The notes beneath the pieces were generated by a model. It did not search any database and was not told where the DNA came from. It was given only the letters and a program-made list of their open reading frames with translations. Below are positions 53,735 through 63,198 of a stretch of 64,000 bases of DNA, in pieces. Positions within the stretch are counted from its first letter, which is position 1. Every line of letters begins with the position of its first letter. The translations under genes were made by a program, and so were the position numbers. This DNA is from Aureivirga sp. CE67 (GTDB taxonomy: Bacteria > Bacteroidota > Bacteroidia > Flavobacteriales > Flavobacteriaceae), in assembly GCF_015767245.1 (NCBI RefSeq), contig NZ_JADOTV010000002.1, forward strand, positions 124,001-188,000, read 5' to 3'.

Positions 53735-55234
53735 TTAATCTTCAATTATAAAATTTTCTAAAACATCCGCTATTTTACGGTTGTCAGAAAGTTGAGGAAT
53801 TTTATTTTGCCCACCAAATTTACCAATAGACTTCATATATTCATGGAATCCTCCTTTTTTCACTTTTCGAACTACAAGAGAACGAAGAATATTTCCATCC
53901 AATAAATCTTGATAATAGATGTTTTGCTTTTGCATTGAAGCATCCATTTTTAAAGCAAATTCTTCTAAATTCTCAGGTTCATGCTCAAATTCGATAAACC
54001 ATTCGTGATAAGGTAGTCCTTCTGTTGGATTTACTTGTGGTGCAACCGTAAATTCGTTTACACTTACATTTGTACCTGCAATGGCATCTTTTAAAGCTTG
54101 CTCGACTTCTTTACCAATCACATGTTCTCCGAATGCAGAAATAAAATGTTTGATTCGCCCAGTAACTCTAATACGATACGGACTTGTAGAAGTAAAAGTA
54201 ACAGTATCTCCAATATTATATCCCCAAAGACCTGCATTTGTATTTAAGATAATTACATAGTTTACTCCAACTTTTACATCTTTAAGAGAAATTCTAGTTG
54301 GATTTTCATTAAAGAATTCGCTTGCAGGAATGAATTCATAGAAAATTCCTCCATCTAAAAGAAGTAATAAACCATTGTCTTTTTGAGAATCTTGGTAAGC
54401 GATAAAACCTTCAGAAGCAGGGTAAAGTTCGATACTATCAATCTTTTTACCGATTAGTTTTTCGAATTTATTTTCATAAGGTTCAAAATTTACACCACCA
54501 TAGACAAACAAACTGAAATTTGGAAAAATCTCACTGACTGTTTTTCCGGATTTTTTGTGTAAATTTTCTAAATACATTTGTACCCAAGAAGGAATTCCGC
54601 TAATAAGAGACATATCTTCTACAATCGTTTCTTCAACGATAGCATCTACTTTTGTTTCCCAATCATCAATACAATTCGTCTCCCAGCTTGGAAGTCGGTT
54701 TTTCTGAAGATAATTCGGTACAAAATGCGCTACAATTCCACTTAGCCTTCCTGTCTGAATACCATTGATAGAATCTAAAACAGGACTTCCTTGTAAGAAG
54801 ATCATTTTTCCATCTACGAAATCTGCATTTCCTGTTTCAGCTATATACATCAAAAGAGCATTTCTGGCAGCATTTATGTGCGAAGGCATAGATTCTTTTG
54901 TAATCGGAATATATTTCGCACCAGAAGTCGTTCCAGAGGTTTTTGCAAAATAAATTGGTTTTCCTTTCCAAAGAACATCTTCTTCACCGTTTTTGATTCT
55001 TTCCACATAAGGTTTTAAACCTTCGTAAGTATGAACAGGAACATTTTTTTTAAAATCTTCATAAGAAGAAATGGAATCAAAATTATGATCCTTACCAAAA
55101 GCGGTATGTTTTGCGCCTTGAATTAATTCTTGAAATACTTTTTCTTGTGTGTTTATTGGGTCATTAGCCCATTTGTAAATTTTCTTAGTAATAAATTTTG
55201 CAAAAGGTTTTGCAAAAAATGATTTTAGACTCAT
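53735..55234 (-). CDS. GH3-family acyl-adenylate/amido-synthetase-like protein
   Basis: 499 residues of the GH3 auxin-responsive family. The family's nucleotide-binding segment FAKTSGTTSGAKYIPIT lies near residues 104-120, with LYPASEGFIAYQ and NTNAGLWGYNIGDTVTFTS further on, and RVTGRIKHFISAFGEHVIGKEVE marks the C-terminal lid. Plant members conjugate amino acids to acyl acids through an adenylate. Bacteroidota members are widespread and their substrates unknown. Its ATG overlaps the M23 gene's stop (TAATG), so it is translationally coupled. Confidence 0.9.
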   Translation of the reverse strand: MSLKSFFAKPFAKFITKKIYKWANDPINTQEKVFQELIQGAKHTAFGKDHNFDSISSYEDFKKNVPVHTYEGLKPYVERIKNGEEDVLWKGKPIYFAKTSGTTSGAKYIPITKESMPSHINAARNALLMYIAETGNADFVDGKMIFLQGSPVLDSINGIQTGRLSGIVAHFVPNYLQKNRLPSWETNCIDDWETKVDAIVEETIVEDMSLISGIPSWVQMYLENLHKKSGKTVSEIFPNFSLFVYGGVNFEPYENKFEKLIGKKIDSIELYPASEGFIAYQDSQKDNGLLLLLDGGIFYEFIPASEFFNENPTRISLKDVKVGVNYVIILNTNAGLWGYNIGDTVTFTSTSPYRIRVTGRIKHFISAFGEHVIGKEVEQALKDAIAGTNVSVNEFTVAPQVNPTEGLPYHEWFIEFEHEPENLEEFALKMDASMQKQNIYYQDLLDGNILRSLVVRKVKKGGFHEYMKSIGKFGGQNKIPQLSDNRKIADVLENFIIED

Positions 55235-56106
55235 TATTCAAAATCTATAAAATTAGTAGGATTCACTGGATACCCTTCATTCCATAATTCAAAATGCAAG
55301 TGCGGTCCTGATGATAAATCACCAGTAGATCCTGCAGTTGCAATCACCTCACCAGACTTCACCAAATCACCTTGCTCTTTCAATAAAGAAGCATTGTGTT
55401 TATATACAGAGATGAATCCGTTTGCATGTTCAATAATAACTACATTACCTGTTTGTGCGGTCCATTCTGCAAAGATTACAGTACCTTCCGCAGCAGCTTT
55501 TACAGGAGTTCCTTCGGCTACAGCAACGTCTATAGCGTAATGCTTATTTTCTGGGTCGTATTGTTGAGAAATAGTTCCTGTAATAGGAGTAAAAAATACA
55601 ATCCCAATATTCTTTTTTGCTTCGTCAAATAAATTAAAACGCTTTTCACGCTCTACTTCTTCTCTAAAAATAGAGTCAATTTTAGAAGCATTTACACTTT
55701 TAGGAGAATCTGAGATATTTTCAGCAATATCAGAATCATTATAAAATTCTTCAATAACTTCTTCTCCTCTTAAGATAGGTAAAAGTTTCTTTATTTTCTG
55801 ATTCGTGATAAAAGTTTGTCGTTCTAAAGAATCTAATTTTGATATCAGAGCGGAAGTTTTTCTTTTATAATCTGTAGAGGTATATCCTGGAATATATTCT
55901 CTCAGAGGTGTAAAAGCAATCAGGAAAATTGTTCCAACTACTAATAAAATAGAAAAAATACTTCCAAAAATAAAAACATTCAGACGTGTTAGTTTAAGAG
56001 ATAACTTTTCTTCAAAATTATCATCATTTAAAATAACCATACGATATTTACTGGTTAGTTTATTTTTAAAAGATTTTTCTTTCTTTGGAGTTTGATTTTC
56101 TTCCAT
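55234..56106 (-). CDS. M23 (LytM-type) peptidase, membrane anchored
   Basis: 290 residues: a cytosolic N-terminus (about 1-38), one membrane helix (about 43-67, LNVFIFGSIFSILLVVGTIFLIAF), a coiled-coil stretch (KTSALISKLDSLERQ), and a C-terminal LytM domain with HxxxD (HYAIDV), a central GNVVIIEHANGFISVYKH and the HLH of GPHLHFELW. Zinc ligands appear complete, so it is probably an active peptidoglycan endopeptidase at the periplasmic face. It sits between nadD (41-bp gap) and GH3 (overlapping) in the operon. Confidence 0.92.
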   Translation of the reverse strand: MEENQTPKKEKSFKNKLTSKYRMVILNDDNFEEKLSLKLTRLNVFIFGSIFSILLVVGTIFLIAFTPLREYIPGYTSTDYKRKTSALISKLDSLERQTFITNQKIKKLLPILRGEEVIEEFYNDSDIAENISDSPKSVNASKIDSIFREEVEREKRFNLFDEAKKNIGIVFFTPITGTISQQYDPENKHYAIDVAVAEGTPVKAAAEGTVIFAEWTAQTGNVVIIEHANGFISVYKHNASLLKEQGDLVKSGEVIATAGSTGDLSSGPHLHFELWNEGYPVNPTNFIDFE

Positions 56107-56146
56107 AATTGCAAGATTATTTGAGTTCTATCAAAGAGGGTTTTTA

Positions 56147-56728
56147 TTATTTTTTATAAAAATTCATCAAATCTATATATTCCCAGACTTTTTTTGGTAC
56201 TAAAGGTAGCACATTTTTGTTTTCTTTAACAGATTGACGAACGAACGTAGATGAAATCTGAACGATTGGTGCGTCAATTTTATGAATCTTAGAATGATTT
56301 TTAAATTCTTCTTTTATTTCATTATTATCAATCCTAGGGTATACATAAACCTGATGATTATTTAAAATTACATCATGATTTTTCCACTTGTGAAACGTAT
56401 TCAAATTATCTTCTCCCATGATTAAACTAAATTCATGGTTTGGATATTTTTCTTGAATATGCGCAAGTGTATTTACCGTATAATTAGGTTGTGGTAATTT
56501 AAATTCGATATCAGAAACTTTCAAATGAGGAAAATCTTCTAAAGCTTTATAAACCATCTCCAATCGATGATGATTGTCTAAAAGTGTACTTTTTTTCTTT
56601 AGAGGATTATGAGGTGTAACAACCATCCAAACTTCGTCCAAATCAGAATATTGTTGCATGTGATTTGCAATAATGATATGTCCAATATGAATCGGATTGA
56701 ATGTTCCGAAATATAAACCTATTTTCAT
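56147..56728 (-). CDS. nadD: Nicotinate-nucleotide adenylyltransferase
   Basis: 193 residues. Makes nicotinic acid adenine dinucleotide in NAD synthesis. The nucleotidyltransferase signature GTFNPIHIGH (about 8-17, with HxGH) and the C-terminal ISSTFVR motif (about 156-162) are intact. Length is typical for NadD. Located 6 bp after gmk in the same unit. Confidence 0.95.
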   Translation of the reverse strand: MKIGLYFGTFNPIHIGHIIIANHMQQYSDLDEVWMVVTPHNPLKKKSTLLDNHHRLEMVYKALEDFPHLKVSDIEFKLPQPNYTVNTLAHIQEKYPNHEFSLIMGEDNLNTFHKWKNHDVILNNHQVYVYPRIDNNEIKEEFKNHSKIHKIDAPIVQISSTFVRQSVKENKNVLPLVPKKVWEYIDLMNFYKK

Positions 56729-56734
56729 GTATTC

Positions 56735-57304
56735 TTATTTTACAAACTCAGAAACTAAATTGAATGCATCTACTTTTGCTACATCTAAATCATCATTGAT
56801 CAAAATTGTATCAAAATCTGTTTTGTATTGCATTTCTTTTTCGGCTTTTGCCACACGTTCCTTAATTTTTTCTTCTGTTTCTGTTTGTCTACCACGCAAT
56901 CTTCGTTCCATTTCTTCAATTGAAGGCGGTTGTACAAAAATTGCCAGTGTTTGCTCAGGAAATTGTTTCTTAATATTTAATCCTCCGATTACATCAATAT
57001 CAAAAATTACGCTCTTTCCTTCTGCCCAAATTCGTTCTAACTCCGATTTTAGAGTTCCATAGAAATTGTTTGTGTAAACTTCTTCCCACTCTACAAAATC
57101 ATTATTCTTAATGTGGTTTTTGAAATCATCTGCAGAAAGAAAATAATAATCTTTCCCATGAACTTCATTTGGTCTTGCTTCTCTTGAAGCAGCAGAAATA
57201 GAAAAATCTAATTTTAATTCTTCTTGTTTTAATAAATGACGAACAATTGTAGTTTTACCAGAACCTGATGGCGCAGAGAATACGATTAATTTACCTTTTT
57301 CCAT
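56735..57304 (-). CDS. gmk: Guanylate kinase
   Basis: 189 residues. Phosphorylates GMP to GDP. P-loop SAPSGSGKTT at about 10-19; GMP-binding segment SREARPNEVHGKDYYFLS; FVEWEEVYTNNFYGT; and VIFDIDVIGG. Length is typical. The start codon abuts the yicC stop codon with no gap, and nadD follows after 6 bp. Confidence 0.96.
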   Translation of the reverse strand: MEKGKLIVFSAPSGSGKTTIVRHLLKQEELKLDFSISAASREARPNEVHGKDYYFLSADDFKNHIKNNDFVEWEEVYTNNFYGTLKSELERIWAEGKSVIFDIDVIGGLNIKKQFPEQTLAIFVQPPSIEEMERRLRGRQTETEEKIKERVAKAEKEMQYKTDFDTILINDDLDVAKVDAFNLVSEFVK

Positions 57305-58162
57305 TTATAGAACGTTTAAGTTTTGTTCTTTTATCTTTTCTAATTCATCTTTCATTTGTACAACCAATTTTTGCATTGGAGCAAAATTCGATTTAGAACC
57401 CATAGTGTTGATTTCTCTTCCAATTTCTTGTGTAATAAATCCAAGTTTTTTTCCGTTTGATTCTGGTGTAGCTAATTCTTCAATGAAATATTTCAAATGA
57501 TTTTCAAGACGAACTTTCTCTTCGTTAATATCTAATTTTTCTAAATAATAGATTAATTCTTGTTCAAATCTATTTTCATCAACTTTTACCTCTAATTCTT
57601 CTAATGCTTTGCGAAGTCTTTGTTTTACATGAACCATTCTTTCTTCATCCACCTTGATTACTTCTTTAAGCAAAGTTTGAATGTTTTCAATTCGTAAATT
57701 AAAATCTTTAATCAACGCTTTTCCTTCATCAACTCTATAAGTAACAATATTTGAAACAGCTTTATTGATGTGTTTTACAATCTCACTCCATTCTGTCTCA
57801 TCCAATTCTTCTCTTTCCGTCTTTAACGCTTCCGGAAGGCGCATCGCCATCTGTAACATTTCTAAATCCGAACCATGAGAAATTTGTTTAAGTTTAGAAA
57901 TATATTGTTTTACGGCTACTTCGTTGATTTGAGAAGTTAATTCCTCACCAGTATTGTCTACATAAATCGAAAAATCCACTTTCCCTCTTGTCAGGTTTGA
58001 AGCTAAAAGTTTTCTAATTTCTAATTCTTTCTCTTTGTAATAAGAAGGAATACGAACATTTATGTCTAAATTTTTACTATTTAAAGATTTTACTTCAATA
58101 GTAATTTTCTTTGTTGGTAGTTGTAGTATGGATTTACCATACCCGGTCATTGATTGTATCAT
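57305..58162 (-). CDS. yicC: YicC-family endoribonuclease
   Basis: 285 residues from the ATG at 58162, giving MIQSMTGYGKS, the invariant opening of the family. A TTG 24 bp upstream lies inside the promoter -7 element and is rejected. The family's C-terminal block is EELATPESNGKKLGFITQEIGREINTMGSKSN. E. coli YicC is a metal-dependent endoribonuclease; the family commonly neighbours gmk, as here. First gene of a six-gene unit. Confidence 0.93.
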   Translation of the reverse strand: MIQSMTGYGKSILQLPTKKITIEVKSLNSKNLDINVRIPSYYKEKELEIRKLLASNLTRGKVDFSIYVDNTGEELTSQINEVAVKQYISKLKQISHGSDLEMLQMAMRLPEALKTEREELDETEWSEIVKHINKAVSNIVTYRVDEGKALIKDFNLRIENIQTLLKEVIKVDEERMVHVKQRLRKALEELEVKVDENRFEQELIYYLEKLDINEEKVRLENHLKYFIEELATPESNGKKLGFITQEIGREINTMGSKSNFAPMQKLVVQMKDELEKIKEQNLNVL

Positions 58163-58183
58163 TCTAAGTGAAATAAAAGTACG

Positions 58184-58191
58184 CAAAGTTA
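58184..58191 (-). promoter_or_regulatory. -7 promoter element (TAACTTTG) of the yicC-gmk-nadD-M23-GH3-pth unit
   Basis: Exact TAnnTTTG on the minus strand, 21 bp before the yicC ATG and overlapping the rejected upstream TTG. Confidence 0.7.
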
Positions 58192-58378
58192 CATAAATTA
58201 TAGAGAATGGAATAGTTAGAAGTTTATCTAAAATGATTTATTCATTCTCTATTTTTACTAAAAGTTATTTAAAAAAAATGTAAAACCCTATTTATAATGT
58301 GAAAAGTAAATTTTATAAAAAAAGTTGTTTAGAATAGTGGAGAGTAGTTTGAAGAGTTTAAAATATATTTAACCAAGA

Positions 58379-59173
58379 TTAAAAACTTCTAAGCTCAATA
58401 TTTTTTACAAGAACATCCGATAAAAGATTTTCAAGAGTATCTGTATTTAAATTTGAATAAAAATCATGAAACTTGATTTCTGTTTTGTTTTCATTCAATA
58501 AGGATTTTTGTTTTAAAACATGATAAGTTTGTTTTGCAACAGCTTTTCCAGAGTCAACAATTTTGATATTTGATCCAATAATATTTTCAATTTTATTTTT
58601 CAAATAAGGATAATGCGTACAACCTAAAACAAGATAATCAACAGGGAATTTTGTAATTTTTCCTAAATAATCTTTTAATAAAAATTGCATCTCTTCCGAA
58701 TCAATTTTTCCTTGTTCAATAAGCTGAACTAATCCATTTCCTGCCTGTGCATGTATCTCTATATTCTCATTATATCTTGAAGAAGTATTCAAGTACATTT
58801 CACTTTTAAGTGTACTTTCTGTTGCAAGAATTCCAACATGATTGGTTTTTGTATTTAATAAAACAGGTTTGATTGCAGGTTCAATTCCGATAAAAGGAAT
58901 ATCGTATTTTTCTCGAAGTACTTTTATAACATTCGTAGTTGCTGTATTACAAGCAACAATGATTAATTTTACATTTTGTTGTAATAAATATTCTGTGTTG
59001 ATAATACTTCGTTCAATAATTTCTTCAACAGATTTTCTACCATAAGGTGCGTTTTTATTATCTGCTAAATAGATAGTATTTTCAAAAGGTAATAATTCAT
59101 TTACATCTCGCCAAATAGTTGTTCCTCCAACACCCGAATCAAAAATACCAATAGGATTTGTAGTCTTCATCAT
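58379..59173 (-). CDS. murI: Glutamate racemase
   Basis: 264 residues. Supplies D-glutamate for peptidoglycan. The two catalytic cysteines are in ACNTATT (about 73-79) and LGCTHYPYL (about 184-192), and GIFDSGVGGTTIW opens the protein. Length is typical. It lies downstream of the second ompH gene, but a perfect terminator hairpin ends only 14-17 bp before its start, so it needs read-through or a promoter overlapping the terminator. Confidence 0.95.
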   Translation of the reverse strand: MMKTTNPIGIFDSGVGGTTIWRDVNELLPFENTIYLADNKNAPYGRKSVEEIIERSIINTEYLLQQNVKLIIVACNTATTNVIKVLREKYDIPFIGIEPAIKPVLLNTKTNHVGILATESTLKSEMYLNTSSRYNENIEIHAQAGNGLVQLIEQGKIDSEEMQFLLKDYLGKITKFPVDYLVLGCTHYPYLKNKIENIIGSNIKIVDSGKAVAKQTYHVLKQKSLLNENKTEIKFHDFYSNLNTDTLENLLSDVLVKNIELRSF

Positions 59174-59186
59174 AAATTACAACAAT

Positions 59187-59215
59187 AAAAAAACTCGCTT
59201 ATAAAAAGCGAGTTT
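59187..59215 (-). terminator. Terminator between ompH and murI
   Basis: AAACTCGCTT and AAGCGAGTTT form a perfect 10-bp stem around ATAAA, followed on the minus strand by a run of T. Confidence 0.9.
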
Positions 59216-59239
59216 AAATATATAAAATAAATTGATTTC

Positions 59240-59743
59240 TTATTTCATTTGATTGTACTTAGCAGTTACTGCAGCAGAGATATCTTCTCCAGCAGCATAG
59301 TGTAAAGTAGTTTTTTCTAAAACATACTCAAGACCTTTTTCTTTTGCTACAGCTTCGATTGCTTTGTTTAATTTCTCAACGATTGGCTTTAATAAAGCAT
59401 TTCTTCTTGAAGCAATATCTTTTTCTGCAGCCATTACAGCTTCTTGTAAAGCTCTTTGATCGTTTTGGAATTCTACAGCTCTTTGTTGGTTTTCAGCTTC
59501 TGTTTTAGTTACAGCCTCGCTCTCATATCTTTTTCCTTTTGCTTCTAAAGCTTTTCCTTTTTGCTCTAGTTCATCTTGGTAAGATTTACTTAACTGCTCT
59601 AATTGAGAAGTCATGTTTTTTGTGTCAGATAATTCAGTTAAGATTTTATCGTAATTGATATAAGCTAACTTTTGAGCTTGAGCAGTTGCTCCAAACCCTA
59701 AAACCATTACAGCAACTATTAAAAAAGATTTAAATTGTTTCAT
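59240..59743 (-). CDS. OmpH/Skp-family periplasmic chaperone (second copy)
   Basis: 167 residues: signal peptide (about 1-23, ending AQAQ), then the OmpH pattern KLAYINYDKILTEL, a long coiled-coil arm (SQLEQLSKSYQDELEQKGKALE, RAVEFQNDQRALQEAVMAAEKD) and the closing KGLEYVLEKTTLHYAAGEDI. Length matches E. coli Skp (161), which carries unfolded outer-membrane proteins. It is 34 bp after the first ompH gene and downstream of bamA, where skp is expected. Confidence 0.92.
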   Translation of the reverse strand: MKQFKSFLIVAVMVLGFGATAQAQKLAYINYDKILTELSDTKNMTSQLEQLSKSYQDELEQKGKALEAKGKRYESEAVTKTEAENQQRAVEFQNDQRALQEAVMAAEKDIASRRNALLKPIVEKLNKAIEAVAKEKGLEYVLEKTTLHYAAGEDISAAVTAKYNQMK

Positions 59744-59777
59744 TGTATATTTAGTATTAATTTAATATTCAGAAAAT

Positions 59778-60608
59778 TTATTTATTTTCAGCTTTTGCGG
59801 CATCTTCTTTAGCCTTTTTAGCTTCTTCTCTTTTCTTCTTTAGTTCTTCTTGTTTCTTCAATCTAGCTTGTTTTTTAGCTTCGATTGCTTTTTTCATTTC
59901 TTCACGTTTCTTAGCACGTGCTTCTTTTTGTTTTTGAATTCTTGCTTGTAATTCTTCTTTACGCTTCTTTTTTGCGTCTTCTCTTTCTTTTTGTTTTGCA
60001 GCAGCTTCTGGTGATAATTGTCCACTCTTCGCTTTTGCTTGTTTCGCTTTCGCTGCACTTCTTTTTTCTTCTACAGCTTGCTTCTTTTTGTTTCTAGAGA
60101 TACTTTGAATTACAAGTTCACTGATATCATACTTTTTATTTGTGTATAACATGATCAAATCTTGTGAATTGTCAAAAACAATATCGTACTTCTTTCTTTT
60201 TGCAATTTCCTGAACCGAATTGAAAATTAAATCCTGAATAGGTTTTACTAATTGTCTTCTCAGTAGAAATAAATCTCCTTCAGGACCGAAATAATCGTTT
60301 TCAAGTTTTTTATATTCTTCAATTAAAATCTGAATATCTTCTTCTCTTTCTTCGATCAAATCATCTGTTAATAATGCTCTTTCATTATTAAGCTCTGTTT
60401 TCTTTGATTCTATTTCTGCATTTTTCTTTTCTAGCTTTTGTCTCCAACTTTGAACTTTTTCATCAAGTTGCCCTTGAGCTTTTGTATATTCCGGAACATT
60501 TTGTAAAATATATTCCATGTCTATATATGCTATTTTCTGAGGCTTTTGAGCAAAAGCAAAAGTCGTAGAAAGTGCTATCAGGAATGTAAAAAGAACTTTT
60601 TTGATCAT
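59778..60608 (-). CDS. OmpH/Skp-family periplasmic chaperone with long charged tail (first copy)
   Basis: 276 residues: signal peptide (about 1-20, ending FAFAQ), the OmpH core (KIAYIDMEYILQNVPEY, a coiled coil to about 115, and KKYDIVFDNSQDLIMLY), then from about residue 185 a ~90-residue tail almost entirely K, E, A, R and Q. The tail makes it over 100 residues longer than its neighbour and should form a long, basic single helix. Such tails occur in Flavobacteria; function unknown. Between bamA (70-bp gap) and the second ompH. Confidence 0.9.
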   Translation of the reverse strand: MIKKVLFTFLIALSTTFAFAQKPQKIAYIDMEYILQNVPEYTKAQGQLDEKVQSWRQKLEKKNAEIESKKTELNNERALLTDDLIEEREEDIQILIEEYKKLENDYFGPEGDLFLLRRQLVKPIQDLIFNSVQEIAKRKKYDIVFDNSQDLIMLYTNKKYDISELVIQSISRNKKKQAVEEKRSAAKAKQAKAKSGQLSPEAAAKQKEREDAKKKRKEELQARIQKQKEARAKKREEMKKAIEAKKQARLKKQEELKKKREEAKKAKEDAAKAENK

Positions 60609-60678
60609 AACAAATTAAATTTTAGAAAATATCGTGCCATATTTTTTAGATTAAACTTTAAACTATAACTAAAAAAAA

Positions 60679-63198
60679 TTAAAATTGTTGTCCAAAGATG
60701 AAATGTGTTTGCCAACCAGAGATTCCAGTATTAAATTGTTCATTAGCTGGATCAAACCCATAACCGAAGTCAATTCCTAATAATCCAAACTGTGGCATAA
60801 ATACTCTAAGTCCTAATCCAGCAGAACGTTTTAAATTAAATGGCTCGAAATTATCGAATCCATCATAAGAGTTACCTGCTTCTAAGAATCCTAAAGTATA
60901 AATAGTTGCAGCTTGTCCTTTTGTAATAGGGTATCTAGCTTCTAATGAGAATTTGTTATAAACTGTTCCTCCAGTAGAAGAAGAAAGGGCATTATTTTCA
61001 TATCCTCTTAATGCAATAGTTTCACGACCATCTAACTGGAAGTTTGCTAATCCATCTCCTCCAACAAAATATCTTTCGAATGGTGAATCACCAATATCTT
61101 TGTTATAGTGTCCTAAGAATCCAAATTCAGTGTTTAAGAATAAAACAGATTTACCAATTAATGGAGTATACCATTTTCCTTTGAACCCGATCTTGTAGTA
61201 TTCTAACCATTTGTATTTTACATCATCAGTTTCATTTGCATAATCAACATCTCTATTAAAGATTAAAGAATATGGTAATGTTGCTTTTGCTGTAATACTA
61301 AACTCAGAACCTGTTGTTGGGAAAATTGGGTCTGGTCCAGAAGAGTTTCTTGAAAAACTAACCTGATAAGATAGGTTATTAGAAACACCATTATTGAAAT
61401 CAAAAGATAAGAATCTATAGTTGTTAATATCGTATCTCTGATAGCTCAAAGTTTGCGATAATTGGAAATAATCATCCGGCCATTTTAATCTTTGTCCAAT
61501 ACCTACTGACGCTCCTAAAATATGTAAACTTTGATCTCTGTCTACATCATTGAATCCACTATATCCATATTGTCTAGAAGAATAAACAGAGAATGATAAA
61601 GATTTAGGTCTTTTTCCTCCAATCCATGGTTCTGTAAATGAAAATGAAGTAGTAGTATAGAATCTACTCCCTTGTAATCTTAAAGAAAGTTTTTGTCCAT
61701 CTCCCATTGGAAGAGGTTTATATTCTTTTAAGTTGAAAATGTTTCTTAATGAGAAGTTATTAAATGATAATCCTAACGTTCCGATGAAAGCATTTCCTCC
61801 ATATCCTGCTTGTAATTCAATCTGACTTGAACCTTTTTCAGCAACAGAATATTCGATATCTACAGTTTTATCTTGGAAATTAGGTTTTACATCTGGCTGA
61901 ATTGCTTGTGCATCAAAGAAACCTAATTGACTAATCTCACGAATCGAACGAATAATATTCGTTTTACTAAATTTCTGACCTGGTCTTGTTCTTAATTCTC
62001 GGTAAATAACATGGTCATTTGTTCTATCATTTCCTGAAACATCTACATTACGTAAAATAGCAATTTCATCTTCATAAATACGAATTTCAATATTGATAGA
62101 ATCATTTTTAACACCTGTTTCAATAGGCGTTACTCTAGAGAATAAATATCCAGAGTCTAAGTAAAGAGTTGTAATATCATCAGAAGTTGGAGTTCCATCT
62201 CCTTTTACTCTTTCTTTTAAGATTTTTCCATTATAGATTTCTCCTTTTTCAATACCAAGATATCTTTCTAAAACATCAGTTTTGAAATGACTATTTCCAA
62301 TAAATTTGATATCTCCAAAGTAATATTGTTTACCTTCTTCAACAGTAATTTCAATATCAAGTCTGTTATCTTTTACTTTATTGATTTTATAATCTATAAC
62401 CTTAGCATCTCTATATCCTTGTTCGCTATATGCTTCAACGATACTTTTTAAATCTTCTTTAAACATTTCATCGATAAATTTTGAAGTTTTCCAAAATCTA
62501 CCAAAAAATGCTTTTTTAGTATTTTTCATTGCTCCTCTAACCTTTCCATTAGAGAACGCTTTGTTTCCATTAATTTTAATGCTACGAACTTTTACTCTTT
62601 TTCCTTTGTCAAGGTTAATAAGCATATCTACACTATTAGCACTAGTAGAATCTTTTCTAGTATCAATAGTAACTTTAGCATTAAGGAATCCTTTGTCTAT
62701 GTATTGTTTTTCGAAATAGTTTTTAGTAGTAACCAAAAGGTTTTCTGTAACCATTTCTCCTTTTTCAAGATTTGAATCTTTTTTAAGATCTTTTGCCTTT
62801 CCTTTACGGATACCTCTTACCGTAACTTCATCCAATTCTGGAAGTTCTGTTACTTCAAATAAAAGGTAGATAGCGTTACCATCTATTTTATCAATATAAA
62901 CATCTACAGTGCTAAACTTTTTTGTTTCATAAAGTCTTTTGATGGCACTAGTTAGTTTATCTCCAGGAATTTTAATTTCTTGCCCTATTGTTAATCCAGT
63001 GTAAATTCGGATACTTTCTTCACTAAATTTTTGAAGACCAACAACTCTAATTCCACCTAAAGTATAAGTTTCACCTTGTTTGTAACTTGAAGTTGTATTT
63101 GTATTTTCTGTTTGTGAATTATTAGTTTCTTGTGCAGTCAGACTATTACTTCCAAGAATAATTGATAACAGTAGTAATGATAACCTTAATTTATTCAT
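60679..63198 (-). CDS. bamA: Outer membrane protein assembly factor BamA
   Basis: 839 residues. The central subunit of the outer-membrane protein insertase. Signal peptide (about 1-22), a polar Asn/Thr-rich linker, then about five POTRA domains (YTLGGIRVVGLQKFSEESIRIYTGL; RVKVRSIKINGNKAFSNGKVRGAM; YYFGDIKFIGNSHFKTDVLERYL; EIAILRNVDVSGNDRTNDHVIYREL) and an Omp85 barrel (about 470-839) ending WQTHFIFGQQF with the terminal Phe. The VRGYEN-type loop appears as ALRGYENNALS. Its start overlaps uppS by 8 bp. Confidence 0.95.
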   Translation of the reverse strand: MNKLRLSLLLLSIILGSNSLTAQETNNSQTENTNTTSSYKQGETYTLGGIRVVGLQKFSEESIRIYTGLTIGQEIKIPGDKLTSAIKRLYETKKFSTVDVYIDKIDGNAIYLLFEVTELPELDEVTVRGIRKGKAKDLKKDSNLEKGEMVTENLLVTTKNYFEKQYIDKGFLNAKVTIDTRKDSTSANSVDMLINLDKGKRVKVRSIKINGNKAFSNGKVRGAMKNTKKAFFGRFWKTSKFIDEMFKEDLKSIVEAYSEQGYRDAKVIDYKINKVKDNRLDIEITVEEGKQYYFGDIKFIGNSHFKTDVLERYLGIEKGEIYNGKILKERVKGDGTPTSDDITTLYLDSGYLFSRVTPIETGVKNDSINIEIRIYEDEIAILRNVDVSGNDRTNDHVIYRELRTRPGQKFSKTNIIRSIREISQLGFFDAQAIQPDVKPNFQDKTVDIEYSVAEKGSSQIELQAGYGGNAFIGTLGLSFNNFSLRNIFNLKEYKPLPMGDGQKLSLRLQGSRFYTTTSFSFTEPWIGGKRPKSLSFSVYSSRQYGYSGFNDVDRDQSLHILGASVGIGQRLKWPDDYFQLSQTLSYQRYDINNYRFLSFDFNNGVSNNLSYQVSFSRNSSGPDPIFPTTGSEFSITAKATLPYSLIFNRDVDYANETDDVKYKWLEYYKIGFKGKWYTPLIGKSVLFLNTEFGFLGHYNKDIGDSPFERYFVGGDGLANFQLDGRETIALRGYENNALSSSTGGTVYNKFSLEARYPITKGQAATIYTLGFLEAGNSYDGFDNFEPFNLKRSAGLGLRVFMPQFGLLGIDFGYGFDPANEQFNTGISGWQTHFIFGQQF

